Shown here: piece by piece, positions 11,939 through 25,180 of the stretch
How positions within the stretch are numbered: the stretch's first letter is position 1
Layout: each line of letters begins with the position of its first letter
DNA from: Rhyacophila brunnea
Taxonomy: Eukaryota > Arthropoda > Insecta > Trichoptera > Rhyacophilidae
Direction of reading: 5' to 3'
Assembly: GCA_022495005.1 (NCBI GenBank)
Contig: JAGYXB010001022.1
Span: 930,001-994,000 of the forward strand
Length of the DNA: 64,000 bases
Position numbers and translations under genes: made by a program
The notes under the pieces: generated by a model
What the model was told of the DNA's origin: nothing
Database searches by the model: none
Seen by the model: only the letters and a program-made list of their open reading frames with translations

Positions 11939-12440
11939 CTGTTTCATACAGAAAAGACACATTTAAAATAATTGAAAAAATCAGAACGTAATGACGAGCA
12001 AATCAGATGACCTTCTAATGTAAAACGCTGTGTTTTCTGTATTTATGACCCCCCCTTTCCCACATTTTACCTCACATTTTACCTCCCTGTACCTACCATT
12101 TACCCCCCATATTTGTTGAAAATAATTGATTTCAGTGAGTATTTTATTCTCAGTAAAATGATTAAAATTTTAAAGTTTTTGCGACGTCAGATTTTCTCCC
12201 CTATTAACCCCTTCTTAAATAATAATCGCATTGTATGTGACCCCCCCTCATTGGGCGTGACGTCATATATGGACGATCCTCACACAAACGTCTGCACATA
12301 AATTGTCTATTTTTATTTGTATAATGTATTTATGGTAAGAGATGTCACGGAGACTTGAAGCTTTCGAGATGTGGCTGTAAATAAAGCGAGATATAATAGT
12401 GACAATAGCTAGAAGCAGGACAGGGCATTACAGTCTCAAC
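11939..12440. other. Intron sequence with C-rich tracts
   Basis: Several runs of six to seven C (12050-12110, 12240) and a palindromic TGACGTCA at 12258 in otherwise AT-rich intron DNA. No gene or element border was recognised. Confidence 0.35.
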
Positions 12441-12848
12441 CATGTCTCAACGAATCATTGTACAAAATTAAAGTGGTAGATAGCCCTCAGTGTCAGTGTG
12501 GGCATCCCACTCAAGATCTTAACCACATTGTCTGGCAATGTGATGCCTATTACCAGGAGAGAAAGGTGCTAATGAATAAATTTGGAAAATGCAGGTTATA
12601 CCCTCCTTTCACGATTAATTCGTTCCTGGCAAAACCAAATATTTTAGTTATGAAAATTGTACATGAATTTCTCCAAAAATGTTACGTAAATGTCTAGTGT
12701 ACAGGTAACAAAAAATGTAATTCTGTATTATTAATAATGTAACTATTTATGTCTGTAGTTAAAAAAGTGTATGTATACTTTTGTAAACCATTGTAAAGCA
12801 GAATAGCCTTCCATTCAGAGATGAGCTCAATTGCTTCCAAATAAAGAA
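12441..12848 (+). mobile_element. Jockey-type LINE 3' fragment
   Basis: 5'-truncated LINE tail. The C-terminal region of the ORF is readable (CQCGHPTQDLNHIVWQCDAY, a cysteine/histidine motif typical of Jockey-like ORF2 ends) to TAG near 12697. A short 3' UTR and an A-rich tail with AATAAAG (about 12838-12858) follow. It lies in intron 2 of the minus-strand gene. Confidence 0.75.
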
Positions 12849-12849
12849 A

Positions 12850-13201
12850 GAAAAAAAAATAGACGCATCCTCAAAATTCCTTGGACTGACCGTGTGACAA
12901 ATGTTGAAGTTCTCAATCGAATGGGGAAGGACCAAGAAGTTCTACGTAGTATCAAAATCAGGAAACTACAGTACCTCGGCCACATTATGAGAGGACAAAA
13001 ATACAGCATTCCCCAACTTGTCATTCAAGGAAAGATCAATGGGAAGCGTAGCAGAGGACGGCGCCGCATTTCGTGGCTTAAGAACCTCCGTGATTGGTAC
13101 GGGTGCAGCTCCACTGAACTGTTCCGGGTAGCAGACGACAAAGATAAGATCGTCTTGATGGTGGCCGACCTCCGCTAGGGGATGGCATAATAAGAAGAAG
13201 A
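12850..13201 (+). mobile_element. RTE/CR1-like LINE 3' fragment
   Basis: C-terminal part of an insect LINE ORF2: KIPWTDRVTNVEVLNRMGK, then LQYLGHIMRGQKY and GKRSRGRRRISWLKNLRDW, with a stop at 13176-13178. It ends in a short (GAA)-type tail (aagaagaag, 13190-13201). It is 5'-truncated and joined to the preceding Jockey tail. Confidence 0.75.
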
Positions 13202-13824
13202 ATTTATGGTAAAATTATATGGACAAACGTTTACTTTTATTAATTCGGTATTGTGATGTGTGCAAACGGTTATAACTGCTATTTACACAATTTTACAGGA
13301 GAGCAAAAACAAAGCTCTGAAATCAATATGACAACAGTTAGTTTATAAGATATTTTGAAGTATGTTATATCAAAATAAGCGGAATTAGCATCCCAACACA
13401 AACCTTAAATTTAATCATTTCTTTTAAAAAGATTGAAGTTTTATTTATCATCCATTTTAAGCAGATATAATATCTTTTTGTCATATCAACTCTTTTTCAC
13501 ATTTAGTCAAAAATGCAGAAATCTTTATCTTTACCTATCTTTGCCAATAAAGTTGCAGTGCTAATATTTTGCCACATCAAAGAATGTATAATTTGGGACA
13601 AACTATGGATGAAAACCTAAAACGTGAAAAAACTGCAGTTACAACCGTCTGCCATCACACTACCGAATTATGAATTTTGTGTAGATTGTATTGGAACAGA
13701 TATCATTTTGAAACATTTTGTGATAAGCATGATAATAATATGCACATTATGTAGGTAGGTATCAAACTTTTCTATTTATAGCAAAGCCTTTAAATAATAA
13801 ATCAAATTTTTCGTATTATAATAA

Positions 13825-15330
13825 ACTAGCTGAAGTACCCGGCTTCGCACAGGGTCGCTTCGTGGTTATATTTATCTTAGATATTATATTATAATAAGAG
13901 GTAATTATTTTTTTAATATTAAAATTTCTATGTAATACAATATGGCAATATGAAAATAATTCTAATAGGAGTAAAGGTCAAACAAAAGAACACTAAATTA
14001 AAATCGAATCCAAAATATGCAAACGTTATTAATGTTATTAATATGCAGTAAAAAAAAAAAAAAATTGGATGGAACAAACAAACAACAAACTTTGTAATTT
14101 ATATAATACTAATTTAGAAACCTTCGCAGGTGTGCGCACAACAACTCACAAAAGTTTCATCGCAATCGGATGAATGGTATAGGAACGCATACGAATAGAA
14201 GAAGATGATGATTTTCTAATTCAGAAATCTTCGTGGGCATGCGCACGACAACTCACCAAAGTTTCATTGCAAACGGATGAACGGTATAGGAACGCATACA
14301 AATAGAAGAAGAAGAAGATGGTTGTACTAATTCAGAAACCTTTGCGGGCGTGCGCAGAATACTTAATCAAAATTTTATTGCAATCGGATGAATGGTATAG
14401 AAACGCATACGAATAGAAGAAGAAGAAGACGGTTGTACTAATTTAGAAACCTCTGCGGGTGTTACCACAACAAATGACGAAGGTTTCATCGCAATTGGAT
14501 GAATGGTATAGGAACCATACGAATAAAATAAGATAAAATGAAGAAGAAGATGGTTGTACTAATTCAGAAAACTTTACGGGTGTTACCACAACAACTGACG
14601 AAGGTTTCATCGCAATCGGATGAATGATATAGGAACCATACGAATAAAAGAAGATATAATGAAGAAAAAGAAGAAGATGGTTGTACAAATTCAGAAACCT
14701 TCGCGGATGTTGGCACAGCCACTGAAGAAAGTTTCATCGCAATCGGATGAATGATATAGGGACCATACGAATAAAAGAAGATAGAATGAAGAAGAAGAAG
14801 ATGGTTGTACTAATTCAGAAACCTTTACGGGTGTTACCACAACAACTGACGAAGGTTTTATCGCAATCGGATGAATGATATAGGGACCATACGAATAAAA
14901 GAAGATAGAATTAAGAAGAAGAAGAAGATTGTTGTACTAATTCAGAAACCTTTACGGGTGTTACCACAACAACTGATGAAAGTTTCATCGCAATCGGATG
15001 AATGGTATAGGAACCATACGAATAAAAGAAAATAGAATGAAGAAGAAGAAAATGATGATTTTTCTAATTTAGAAACCTTCATGGGTGTGCATACAACCAC
15101 TTACCAAAATTTCATCGCATTCGGATGAATGGTATAAGAACGCATACGGGACAGACAGACAGACAGACAGACATTCATTTTTATATATTAGTATAGACTA
15201 TACTCTTCGCGCAAGTGCAAGCAATAAGTTGACAAAGTTTTATCGCAATAGAATGAACGGTATGGTAGCGCATAAAATACGAACAAACAAACAAACAAAC
15301 AAATATTAATTTTTATATATTAGATTATAA
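13825..15330. mobile_element. Tandem-unit repeat element, copy 1 (~10 units)
   Basis: Starts ACTAGCTGAAGTACCCGGC and ends ATTTTTATATATTAGATT, as does the copy at 55728-57941. The body consists of about ten imperfect units of 100-130 bp. Each has the order TTCAGAAACCTT, a core TTTCATCGCAATCGGATGAA, ATAGGAACGCATACGAATA and a (GAA)n run. Near the right end an (ACAG)n stretch precedes TTTTATATATTAGTATA. No protein is encoded. The core resembles the tail repeats scattered in many insect genomes. Confidence 0.8.
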
Positions 15331-15344
15331 TATACTAAGTAACT

Positions 15345-15545
15345 TATGCAGGGGGAAAAGGCCAGTGGGAAAGCCACGCACACGATGGGGTGACAACATT
15401 ACAAAAGATGCTAACCAGCTGCTAAAAATCATGAACTGGAAAAGACGTGCGGAGGACCGTTCCGGCTGGAGGACGGCGGTGGAGGAGGCCAGAGCTCAAA
15501 TTGAGCTGTAGCGCCATCGAAGAAAAAGAAGTAACTTATGAAATG
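15345..15545 (+). mobile_element. RTE-like LINE 3' end fragment
   Basis: Last ~55 codons of a LINE ORF: GKPRTRWGDNITKDANQLL, then MNWKRRAEDRSGWRTAVEEA, with the stop at 15509-15511 and a tail gccatcgaagaaaaagaag. The end (VEEA..., stop, GCGCC..., GAAGAA) parallels that of the LINE at 18187-26144, so it is the same broad family. Confidence 0.72.
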
Positions 15546-15719
15546 ACATTAACTGTCAAATAATGGTCTGTCCTCATAAATAAACGAGGGCTGGTCAACA
15601 TAAGATTGTGTTAAAGTAAATGGATTGAACAGTAATCTTAATACGTTGATCCGAACACTGAACTGATGCGTAACGATACAGCTATGTGTAAACATAGCTT
15701 TACAACACTATTATATTAC

Positions 15720-15992
15720 CTTCATCGCCGTGACGAGCAGTTCCATGAGGCCCAAGTTGAGGATGCCCAGCTCGGAGCTGTGCGGCAATACGAAGTCGTG
15801 AACCTGGTCGAGCAGGTTCCTCATACTGCCCTCCTCGTGGGAAACGGTCCATCTGGCAAAGCTCTCCGTCTTGTTATGATCATCGGCGTACATCCTCATG
15901 GTGTTCTCGCCCGACTTGATTTGGGCCAGGACGCCCGACAGACTGTTGAGGAGTAACTCCAGCTTCAACGTCCGAGGAGTCTGCTCCATGAA
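15720..15992 (-). CDS. Secreted insect protein, coding exon 2
   Basis: 91 codons, phase 0 at both ends: acceptor ATTCTAG|TTCATG at 15992 and donor ATGAAG|GTAATA at 15720. It reads FMEQTPRTLKLELLLNSL through DFVLPHSSELGILNLGLMEL and is predicted to be mostly helical, with one possible N-glycosylation site (NKT). Both splice sites match the insect consensus. The joined reading with exons 1 and 3 has no stop, which is the main reason for putting the three exons in one gene. Confidence 0.8.
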
Positions 15993-17183
15993 CTAGAATA
16001 TCATGGAATCTTTCTTTACTTTGTGAAGGTTTCGATAGTATTTATAGCATTTAATTATACATGGCATACCTTGTTTGGAGGCCCCCTTGGGATTTTTTTA
16101 AAAACTACGATCTAATAAAGCGACCGTATCATCCGCATAATGAAAAACAGCCACTGCTTTCAAAAGTTCGTTATATGACTATATTGGAATAATTAATACT
16201 GGATGAATTTAACAACAGATTTACTGATTTTATTGAGCTTCATACAATTTGAAGTTTCTTATTATCGTCTTTAAATTTGAATGAAAATAACGTCCAAAGT
16301 CTAGCTCGAACCTTCGCAATGATTTTTCCAATGGGTGTGAGGAATTTCGAATTACAGTTGATTGAATTGCAAAATGACATTACGTTGACACAATTGAACT
16401 CTTCTGACATGATATGGAAAGAACTGAATCCAGGAAAATTTCAAGGACGTCTATCTTCGAATTTCATCATGTTTTGGAAGTACATATTTATGAAAATCTT
16501 CATTTTAACATATAAAATTTATTAAATCCAAATATCGAACACGTTTGACGGATAATCATCTTAATGAGTGCGTTTTGCAACTTGGCAATAATACACAACG
16601 GCCAGTATGTCACTAAGTATAATTATACCTACATATTATCAATAAAATATATTTGAATTAATGAAAAACTGCAAGATTTTTTTTATTTTTCCGTGGTTCC
16701 CTATTTATATAAAAGTTATTTTGTTTTTTTTGCAAATATTTAACGACATTTTACATTTTTAAATGAGATTTTTAACTTTAAAGAATTCTTATTAGAAGTC
16801 GATCACCATTAATTAAATTAAGATAAAAACTAGCTCCCAACCTCAAAAAGGTTAGGTACCCTTGCCTTATGGCTTATTGGGACGTAGATATACGGAGTAT
16901 TATCGTTCTATATATTATAATATTGCGCCCTTCACAGCAGAAGTATAGTTCCAAAAGAAATTAAATTAGTTATAAAAATGCATCGTTTACAAAGTTTACA
17001 TTTTGCAATATCTTATACATACAGCCAACACAACCAGAACTGGACATACAATATTGTAATTCATTTGCCAGTATGTGATTGTGTGTCACTAATATGGAAA
17101 TAGTTCATTGTATTCCGATAACTATTTAGTTTTTATGCAGATATCAGAACATGGTATTATAACTTCCTGTTGATCGTTTAAAC
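15993..17183. other. Intron sequence without recognised element
   Basis: AT-rich intron of the minus-strand secreted-protein gene. I see no coding signal, terminal repeats or RNA gene. Confidence 0.4.
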
Positions 17184-18397
17184 CAGTGCTCGAAATGGAC
17201 AATTTTACGAACAGGAACGCTCGATAATTATGCAAAAATGTGTAATATTAGATATAATAATATCTGTAATATAAAAATAACTCTTAGTTTTACATAATGT
17301 ACTTTTTTCATCATCAGTGGTAACATACAAATATATAATCATTTTAGTTTACAAAATCGTTTTCTAAAAAATACGTAAAATAGGTAAAAGGTAAAAGTAT
17401 TAACATGAATAATTATACAAATATAAATATCTAAATGTATATGAATCTAATTGGGGTGGGAAACATTATTAAAAGAAATGAAATAATAGACAAACTAATC
17501 ACAATTTCCTATTGGTTTCGTTATGAGTTTGAATAAAAATATGCAACTAAGAGTGGATACAAATATGAGTGAAGATACCATGGTTGAAACAAAATACATG
17601 CCGCTTCATTCAAAGCTCTGATTTTTCGTAAATTCGAAATATTTTGACTAAGTAAACTATTTTTAATCAAATTAAAATCCATCGTATACGAAAAAGCAAG
17701 GGCATGGTTTTTAATAAATTAATTAAAAAATATGTAATACGCAAGATTTCCGAATGTAGCATTATTTATTAAATATGAATCATTTTAAACAACCTCAGAA
17801 GTGTAGGTACATATTATTAGAAAAAAATCGGTGTGTGTACTTATGTACGCGCGTTAGAAGTTATACTTCTTTGCCGTAATAAAACAAAATAAGCCGTTAC
17901 CTGAGTCTATTAATATTACAGTAGATTAGGTTGATGAAAACGTACGCGATCTATCTGTGTCTCATATAGTACATGATAATTGTAATTTAAATATTGTATT
18001 GGACCATAACTCATCTTTGCCATACAGCAATTATAATCGATTCAGAAGTGCCCATGATGAATTAATAAAAAATCAAATTTTAATATATTTTTTGAATTAT
18101 TTACCACCTCAACATTCACAAAATTTATTTATTTATTGATATATAATTTTACTTATAAATAATACTTACATAAATATAGCCTCAAACTCCGCCTATAGTA
18201 ATAATGAACGACCCTACCTACGCTATGGCCGGTCCCAAGCCCGGATAAAGGAGGAGAGTTCGTCGTAGGGCTAATCACCCAACACGATAAAAAAAACCCT
18301 GATTACGAACACCAAAACAACTGCCTTGGACCCCGGACTCCCCATAAACCAACGACCCAAGCAAAGAATTAAGGACAAACGATTATATATACAATGT

Positions 18398-20363
18398 GGC
18401 ACATGAAACGTACGCACTATGTTGCAGCCGGGCAAGATGGAGGAGGTTGTAATTGAATTGCATAAGTATAAAATGAGCGTGACTGCATTGCAGGAAATAA
18501 GATGGGAGGGCGCAGGTTTCATAAACAAGAGAAACTACACTTTGTATTACAGTGGATCTGTAGGTACGCAGGGTCGCTATGGAACTAGGTTCTTAATCAG
18601 CTCTGATATCCGCAGGGCAGTACTAGGATTTGAGCCAATTAGTGAGAGATTATGTAAACTTAAACTGAAAGGTACACTTTTCAATATTACGTTCATCAAC
18701 GTTTATGCCACTACTGACGATGCGACCGAGGAAATTAAGGATAGATTCTATGAAGATCTGCAGAGAGCCTGCGAAAACGTCTCCCCACATGATGCTCTAA
18801 TTATCTTGGGAGACTTCAATGCAAAAATTAGAAAAGAAGAAGCATTTAAAGAAGTAGCTGGGCAGCACAGTTTGCATGAAACGACAAGCGATAATGGTGA
18901 ACGTCTATGCTTTTTAGCGGCTGCAAATAATTTAATAATTAGTAGTACATAGTTTAAACATAAAAATACCCACAAAGGGACCTGGAAAATACCTGGAAGT
19001 AATACATGCAACCAAATAGATCACATTCTTATATCGAAAAGAAGAGCGACAACAGTGGAGGATGTGCGCGTCTGCAGAGGAGCCAATTGCGATTCTGATC
19101 ACTTCCTGGTGAGAGCAAAATTAAAACAAAAAATCTCCTTAATACTGAAAAAAGAAGGCCAGAGAAGAACTAAATGGAAAGCTGAAAAATTGAGGGATAA
19201 AGAAATTTTGGATAAATACCAGGAATCTATAGAAACAAACTTAAAAATGACTTTATTAACCGATGATGTGAATGTGGAGTGGGAAAATAAAAAAACTGTA
19301 TTATCACGAGTGCCACATAAATTCTGGGGGAAAACAAAGCAAAAATAGATGCAGGATGGTTTGATGATGATTGCAGGCAAGCACTGTTTGAAAAAAATGA
19401 AGCAAGGAAGAAATGCCTACAAAGGGAAACGCGCAAAAATTACGAAACTTATAAAGAAAAGAGAAAAACTGCAACAAAGCTCTGTCGAGAGAAAAAGCGA
19501 ATGATGCTTAAAAGAATACTCCAAGATATGGAATGTCAAAGAAGAAACAATGATCCCAGAAAATTTTACAAGACTCTTCGAAATCTAACGAAATCCTATC
19601 AACCCAGATTAAACTCCTGTAAGGATAGTGAAGGACAAATGCTGATCGAAAAGGAGGACATTATGGAAAGATAGAAAGGCTATTTCACAACACTTTTAAA
19701 TCAGGCTTATAGTAATGGTCATGAGGAAACGGAAGAAGTATTGTACCACACTGCTGAGGAATTTATTGCTGAGGAATTTATTGATGAGCCTACTCTGCCT
19801 GAAGTAAGAAGAGCAGTAAAAACGATAAAAAACAATAAAGCACCTGGAACCGACAGGATAACAGCCGAGCTGATAAAGAGTGGTGGCCCAACACTGGAAG
19901 CAAATATCCACAAGATAATTATCAATATTTGGGGAAAAGAAATTCTACCTGAGGAATGGAAGATGGGTATAATCGTGCCTATTCTGAAAAAGGGAGACAA
20001 AACAATGTGCGATAACTACAGAGGATCACTATTCTAAGCACAGCTTATAAAGTTTTCTCATCTGTACTGTATATCAGGTTAATGATCTATGGTGAGGAAA
20101 TCCTGGGAATATACCAATGCGGATTCCAACCAAATAGATCTACCATAGATCACATCCATCTCATGAGGCAAACTATGGAGAAAGCGCACGAATACAACAT
20201 TACACTCCACCACCTGTTTATTGATTTTAAACAAGCTTTCGACAGCGTGAATAGGGATAAGATGCTGCAAAGCCTAAAAATACTGGGAATTCCCTTAAAA
20301 CTAGTAAGACTAATAAAGACCACACTGACGGATACTCAAGCAGTTGTCACTGTGCAAAATGAG
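18398..20363 (+). pseudogene. Outer LINE ORF2, 5' part (endonuclease and RT fingers/palm)
   Basis: The endonuclease reads VRTMLQPGKMEEVVIELHK, ALQEIRWEGAG (catalytic Glu), GDFNAKI, QIDHILIS and SDHFLVRAKL. The reverse transcriptase begins near 19740 (KNNKAPGTDRITAELIKSGG, CGFQPNRSTIDHI) and contains motif A, FIDFKQAFDSV (20218-20250). A TGA replaces the Trp codon before NVRT near 18400. A TAG stands near 18950, and there are frameshifts near 19346, 19670 and 20035. The frame is cut at 20363 by the nested element and resumes at 25195 without loss. This kind of ORF was seen in other insects annotated as 'craniofacial development protein 2-like'. Confidence 0.85.
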
Positions 20364-20669
20364 CGAGTTGCGACTGAACTGTCGAGCCGTGCAGACGTGT
20401 TTTTGCATCGCTATTATTTCGCTTCCGTTATCTTCAATTTTGACCCTGCTTTTCACAAGTTTTTGATCCCGTTTCTTTACTAATACCTTTGCCTGCCCTT
20501 GGAATACGATTTGTGAAACTTTTGTGTGTTTTTCCCTTGGACTTTCCCGGGAATTGTGACTTTTATTTAATTCATTTAATAATAGTTACCTAATTATTGT
20601 AACAATAATATTTATTGTGCGATAAATTGTGTTTGAGTGAGTGACGTGTGACGAGTGTTACCTAGCGCC

Positions 20670-21943
20670 ATGGTCAACCACAAAGGGGACCCCATGCAAG
20701 TGGAAGGAATGTCCACTAGGAAGCGGAATTCGGACGTGACTGAGGGTATTGGTGACCCAAAGCAGGCCCCCAAGGTCAAGGATAAAAGGCCTGAGAAAGA
20801 AAAAGAGAAAGACAAGCAGAGCGCTTCCACTTTAAAGGGCAAGGGCGTTAAGTCAAGGGCTGGTTCAGCCTCAGCATCTTGCGAGGAGATCAGTCCCGTG
20901 GCTTTGAGTATTCTCTCTGAGTCTCAGGAGAGTGCGTCTAGGGCGACGATTGCCATCAAGAGGGCGCTTGCCACCCTCGAGAAGGACAGCAGCCGTATTG
21001 CCAGAGCAACCGTGAACGCAGTAGCCGAGGAGCTTGAGATGGCAATCACTGAAACGTGGGCCATGGCGATAGAGCTGGAGGCGCACAAGGCGATTGTGAA
21101 GGATCGTACCTTCTTTGGAGTGACGTAACCCGTAGAGAGGCTCAACCAACTAGAGTCTCCGAATGGCCACCAGTTCCTCCGAAAACCGTCGCCAGGCCGG
21201 GGGTGATGTTTTATCCGACTAAAGAGGGCCAAGAATCGACTGCCACAAAGGAAGCGGTCACGAAAACTATTGTGCCTGAAACTTTGGGAGTGCACATCAC
21301 CGGGGTACGCAAGATCTGGGGAGGCGGGATCATCGTGCATCCCAAAAGTGACGACGAGGCTAAGCGGCTCATGGCTGCCCCTGGGCTGACTGAGGCCGGC
21401 TTAAAGGCCCAAGTCGCGGGGAGAAAACTTTCCCACGTCATAATTTTTAATGTACCCATTGAGACGACAGAAGAGCAGCTCAAGGAGGCAATCATAAACA
21501 ATACCCAAGAGGCGTCTGGCCTTGCATCTGAGGGTTACGCTGGAACCAAACTGAGCCACAAGGCGGGACTGAAGACCGAACGTTGTCATATGATAATGTC
21601 GATCCCGGGAAAGGCTCGAGGGGCGCTGCTTAATGATGGCAGACTTTTCATGGGGTGGAATTCGTTCCATGTGCGTGACTTTTGCGGAGTTGTCAAGTGT
21701 GCAAAGTGCCACTTATACGGACACATGGCGAAGGGTTGCAACGCTAAGGTTACAACGTGCGGCCACTGCACTAGAGAAGGGCATGACAGAGCAGACTGCC
21801 CCACCGCTGACGAACCGGGCAAGTGCCCTGCGTGCACGCGCTACAAGAAGCCGAACGGCCACTTGGCCACCGATCCCGACTGTCCCGCGCGCCTACACGC
21901 TATTGAGGAGGAAAAAAGCCGCACTGATTACTGTCCGCAATGA
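20670..21943 (+). pseudogene. R1-like LINE ORF1 (Gag-like)
   Basis: ATG at 20670 in the context GCGCCATGG, reading MVNHKGDPMQVEGM. A charged, Lys/Glu-rich N-terminal part is followed by a conserved part (VHITGVRKIWGGGIIVHP near 21290) and CAKCHLYGHMAKGC, CGHCTREGHDRADC and CPACTRYKKPNGH near 21700-21880. One frameshift between 21080 and 21125 separates the two halves, and the reading stops at 21943. The protein would be about 420 residues, normal for this clade. It binds the element RNA. Confidence 0.85.
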
Positions 21944-24900
21944 TCTCCTTCGCTCAGATCAACGTGGGCAGAGGTCGAGCCACATCTGCCGAGCTGCTTG
22001 AGGTTGCTCGGGATCAGAATACGGATATAATTATGATACAATAGCCATACGCCTTTGGTCCCAATCGGGGCCTAAGCGGTGGCCGTATCATACAAGCTAC
22101 CCCGAAATCTCTAGCTTGCATATTTGTAATTGACACCGCACTGACTGTGTTGCATCTCTCGCATCTATCCAATGAGCTCTTCGAGGTGGCGGAGATTGCT
22201 AATAACAGGGGGCTCTCCATTGATTGTAGTAATATCTGCGTATTTTCAGTACAGTTCTTCTACCCTGTATTGCACAAAACAACTGGAGAAAATCTTATAT
22301 GCTTGCAGAGGCAAGCAGATAATTGTTGGGGTGGACGTTAACGTCCAGTCCTTGCTCTGGGCCTCCTCTGGGCCCAGACGTAACAAAGACAAACCTGAGC
22401 CACTCGAGGAGCTCTTGGCCGTCTTTGATTTGACGGTGCTAAATGACCCTAACGGGCCGGCCACTTTCTCCACCAGAAATGGTGAGTCACATATTGATGT
22501 CACTCTGACATCCAGTGGCGTTTCCAGACGCGCCGTGGACTGGCAGTTCCATACGGACGCGGTGGCTAGCGATCACCGTCTGATCACATTTTTGTTCAGA
22601 GTTGCGGTAGATGCGGCCCCATTGAGCCAAACCGAGAGCGTACTACTTCCCAGGCGCTTTCGGACGAGCGGTGTCAATTTGGATGCTTTTGACGTCAAAA
22701 TTGGTGGACTGGCCTCTGCCATGTCGGCTGACGATCTCCACTAAAGAGCCAATGACTTGACTGCGTTCATTACTCAAACTGCGGAGTCCACGCTGGATAG
22801 AACCTTTCTGAGGCCACCCAACCTTGCGCCATGGTGGATACCAAAATTGACGTCTTTGAGAAGGACCATGAGACTTGCCCAAAGAAAATTGCAAAGAGCT
22901 AGAAGATCTCAGAACGACTTACCCAGAAATGACGAATCTACGGAGATTGCTTATAAATCCGCAAGGGCAAAATTCAAAAAAGAGTTAAATAAAGCCAAGA
23001 AAAAGCACTGGCGGGATTTTGTCTCTGAAATGGGGGCTATGATCCGTGGGGACCGCCTTTCCGCGTGATAAAGCTGGGCTCAAGGCCTGGTAAAGTCATG
23101 GCGGCTATGCGGCGCCCCGATGGCACCTTTGCGAGGGACAGCGCAGAGTCTGCATCCATACTGCTGGAAGCTCTAATTCCACAGGACATACCTACGGCAC
23201 ATGAAGATGACAGAACCTGTCTGAGCTTACCTGAGCTTACCCATTTGGAGGTGGGATTAATTTTTGATGGTCTCAGGGCGGGATGGGATCAGCAATGTGA
23301 TTGCCAGAAGGGCGTGGCTTCGAGCACCTCATGAGATAGTCGGGCTGTATGCTGACTGCATGAGCAGGGGCATCTTCCCGGACTGTTGGAAGAAGGGTCT
23401 TCTTAGGATTATACCTAAGATGAGCACACGACCACCGCATGACCCAAAAGCGTACCGTCCAACCACTCTTCTGCCAGTGCTGGGTAAGATATTGGAGCGG
23501 TTAATCAGGAGAAGGCTGGAGGATCTATCTCGGAGAAGCAATTTGGCTTCAGACCCGGCAAGTCTACTGAGGACGCCATCAGATTTGCGCAGAAATTTGT
23601 TGAGGACTCAGAAGGAGTCATTGTGGCAGGCTTCTTTTTGGACATAGCCGGTGCCTTCGACACCGCATGGTGGTCATTAATTCTATCTAAGCTTCGGCTC
23701 CGACAGATGCCGGGGGACCTTTTTGCCCTAGTGCAAAGCTATTTTAATAAAAGGGAAGTTATATAAGACTCTAGCACTGAATTGATTTACAGGGAGACCA
23801 CCATGTGGTGTCCGCAGGGTTTCGTGCTTGGCCCCTTGCTATGGAATATACTTTTTGACGATGTTTTGACGTTATCTCTGTCACCAGGCTGCGCGCTCGT
23901 CGCGTACGCTGATGACCTTCTTTTACTAGTTGGCTCGTCGAGCCGTCCGACACTCGAGCGCGTAGCTAAGGACGCATTATCGAGAATCCTTAACTGGGCA
24001 AGCTCCTCAAGGGCAGCTCAAGGATAAACATAAATAAGCGATCACCCGCAGTGCGCTTCGGCGACTCTGCTATAAGGTTTTATCGAGAGGTGACCTACTT
24101 GGGGGTCGTTCTGGACGAGAAGCAGACCTTTTTGAAGCATGCTAAAGTAATTGTGGCTAAGGCCAACTCAGCTTATCAGAAGGTTGCTCGCCTGGCGGGC
24201 AACAATTGGGGCCTAAAGCCTCGGGCCCTGAGAATCGCCTACGAGGCTATATTCATGGGCATCGCTGGCTATGCCTCCAGCGTGTGGCACACCAAAGCCT
24301 CGCTGACAATTGTGAAGAGGGCTCTGCTTAGCGGACAGAGGGCTGTTCTGATTGGCCTTACTAAGGCCTATAGGACCACATCTTCGGATGCCCTGGCGGT
24401 CCTTGCGGGGGTCTTTCCCCTCGACTTGCACGTTCAAATTAGAGGATCGATCGCTCTCCTTATGAGGAGAATCAATACAACTCTCGCCGGTGTCCCTCTG
24501 ACACCGCCATTGAGAGTGGAGGGCGTGAGCTACAGAAAGACTGTATCTGAGCTGGTCTACAAGACCGCATATGCGGCATGGCAGGCGAGATGGGTGGCCT
24601 CCTCTAAGGGCCGCCAGACTTTTCTATACTTTCCAGATATCTCGGTGAGACACATGACGAGGAGACTGGTGCCGACCCACTGGACTAGTCAATTCATAAC
24701 TGGCCATGGAAACTTTGCGGCCAAACTACAGGGGTTTGGTTTAGCAGGACATGGGTCGGGTTGCTCATGTGGACACGACCAGCAGGACGCAGAGCACGTC
24801 CTGTGGGACTGTCCACTTATGGGCCCCGAACGAGCGGAGTTGTATGTCCGGGTCCGACCCCATTCGGGCCCAATAGGACACGCGGACATGGTGGCAACCG

Positions 24901-24977
24901 AGGCCAATTTTGCGGCCTTAGCCAGAGCGTACGGAGGGCGGGACACTCTCGACTCCCCTTGCGACTCTTCAAATTAA
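21944..24977 (+). pseudogene. R1-like LINE ORF2 (endonuclease + reverse transcriptase)
   Basis: The endonuclease begins ISFAQINVGRGRATSAELLE (near 21948), then DIIMIQ followed by TAG where the family has the catalytic Glu of QEP. VDVNVQSLLW, then SHIDVTLTS and ASDHRLITF follow. The reverse transcriptase has PKAYRPTTLLPVLGKILERL, FLDIAGAFDTAWW (motif A, near 23640), PQGFVLGPLLWNILFDD (B) and VAYADDLLLLV (C, near 23900). The C-terminus has CSCGHDQQDAEHVLWDCP (near 24755) and stops at 24975-24977. Breaks lie near 22040, 22100-22180, 22742, 23066, 23290, 23570, 23764 and 24025. Otherwise complete. Confidence 0.87.
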
Positions 24978-25180
24978 AGTCACTGATAGTTGCCATATAA
25001 ATTAACATCATGCATTCGCACTTCGGTGCAAGGTTGCATCACCAGTCCAGTGCGGCTCTGCTCGTGACAAAATGAGGGCTTAAATTCTTTGATCTGGCAC
25101 ACGTAAGGGTTATGTTAGCCGGCCGCGTATGACGTGGCTGCATATACATAACGGGAGCGGAGGTGGGAATTTACACACCA

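Larger units (their letters stand above)
20365..25180 (+). mobile_element. R1-clade-like LINE nested in the outer LINE
   Basis: A 4,816-bp element flanked by a perfect 14-bp duplication TGTGCAAAATGAGC (20351-20364 and 25181-25194). It has a leader, ORF1 with zinc knuckles, ORF2 with endonuclease, RT and a C-terminal Cys/His motif, and a 3' UTR of about 200 bp without a poly(A) tail. A 14-bp duplication is also what R1 makes in rDNA. It is much more GC-rich than its surroundings, which suggests a more recent arrival. It is nearly full length but has frame breaks in both ORFs. Confidence 0.9.
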
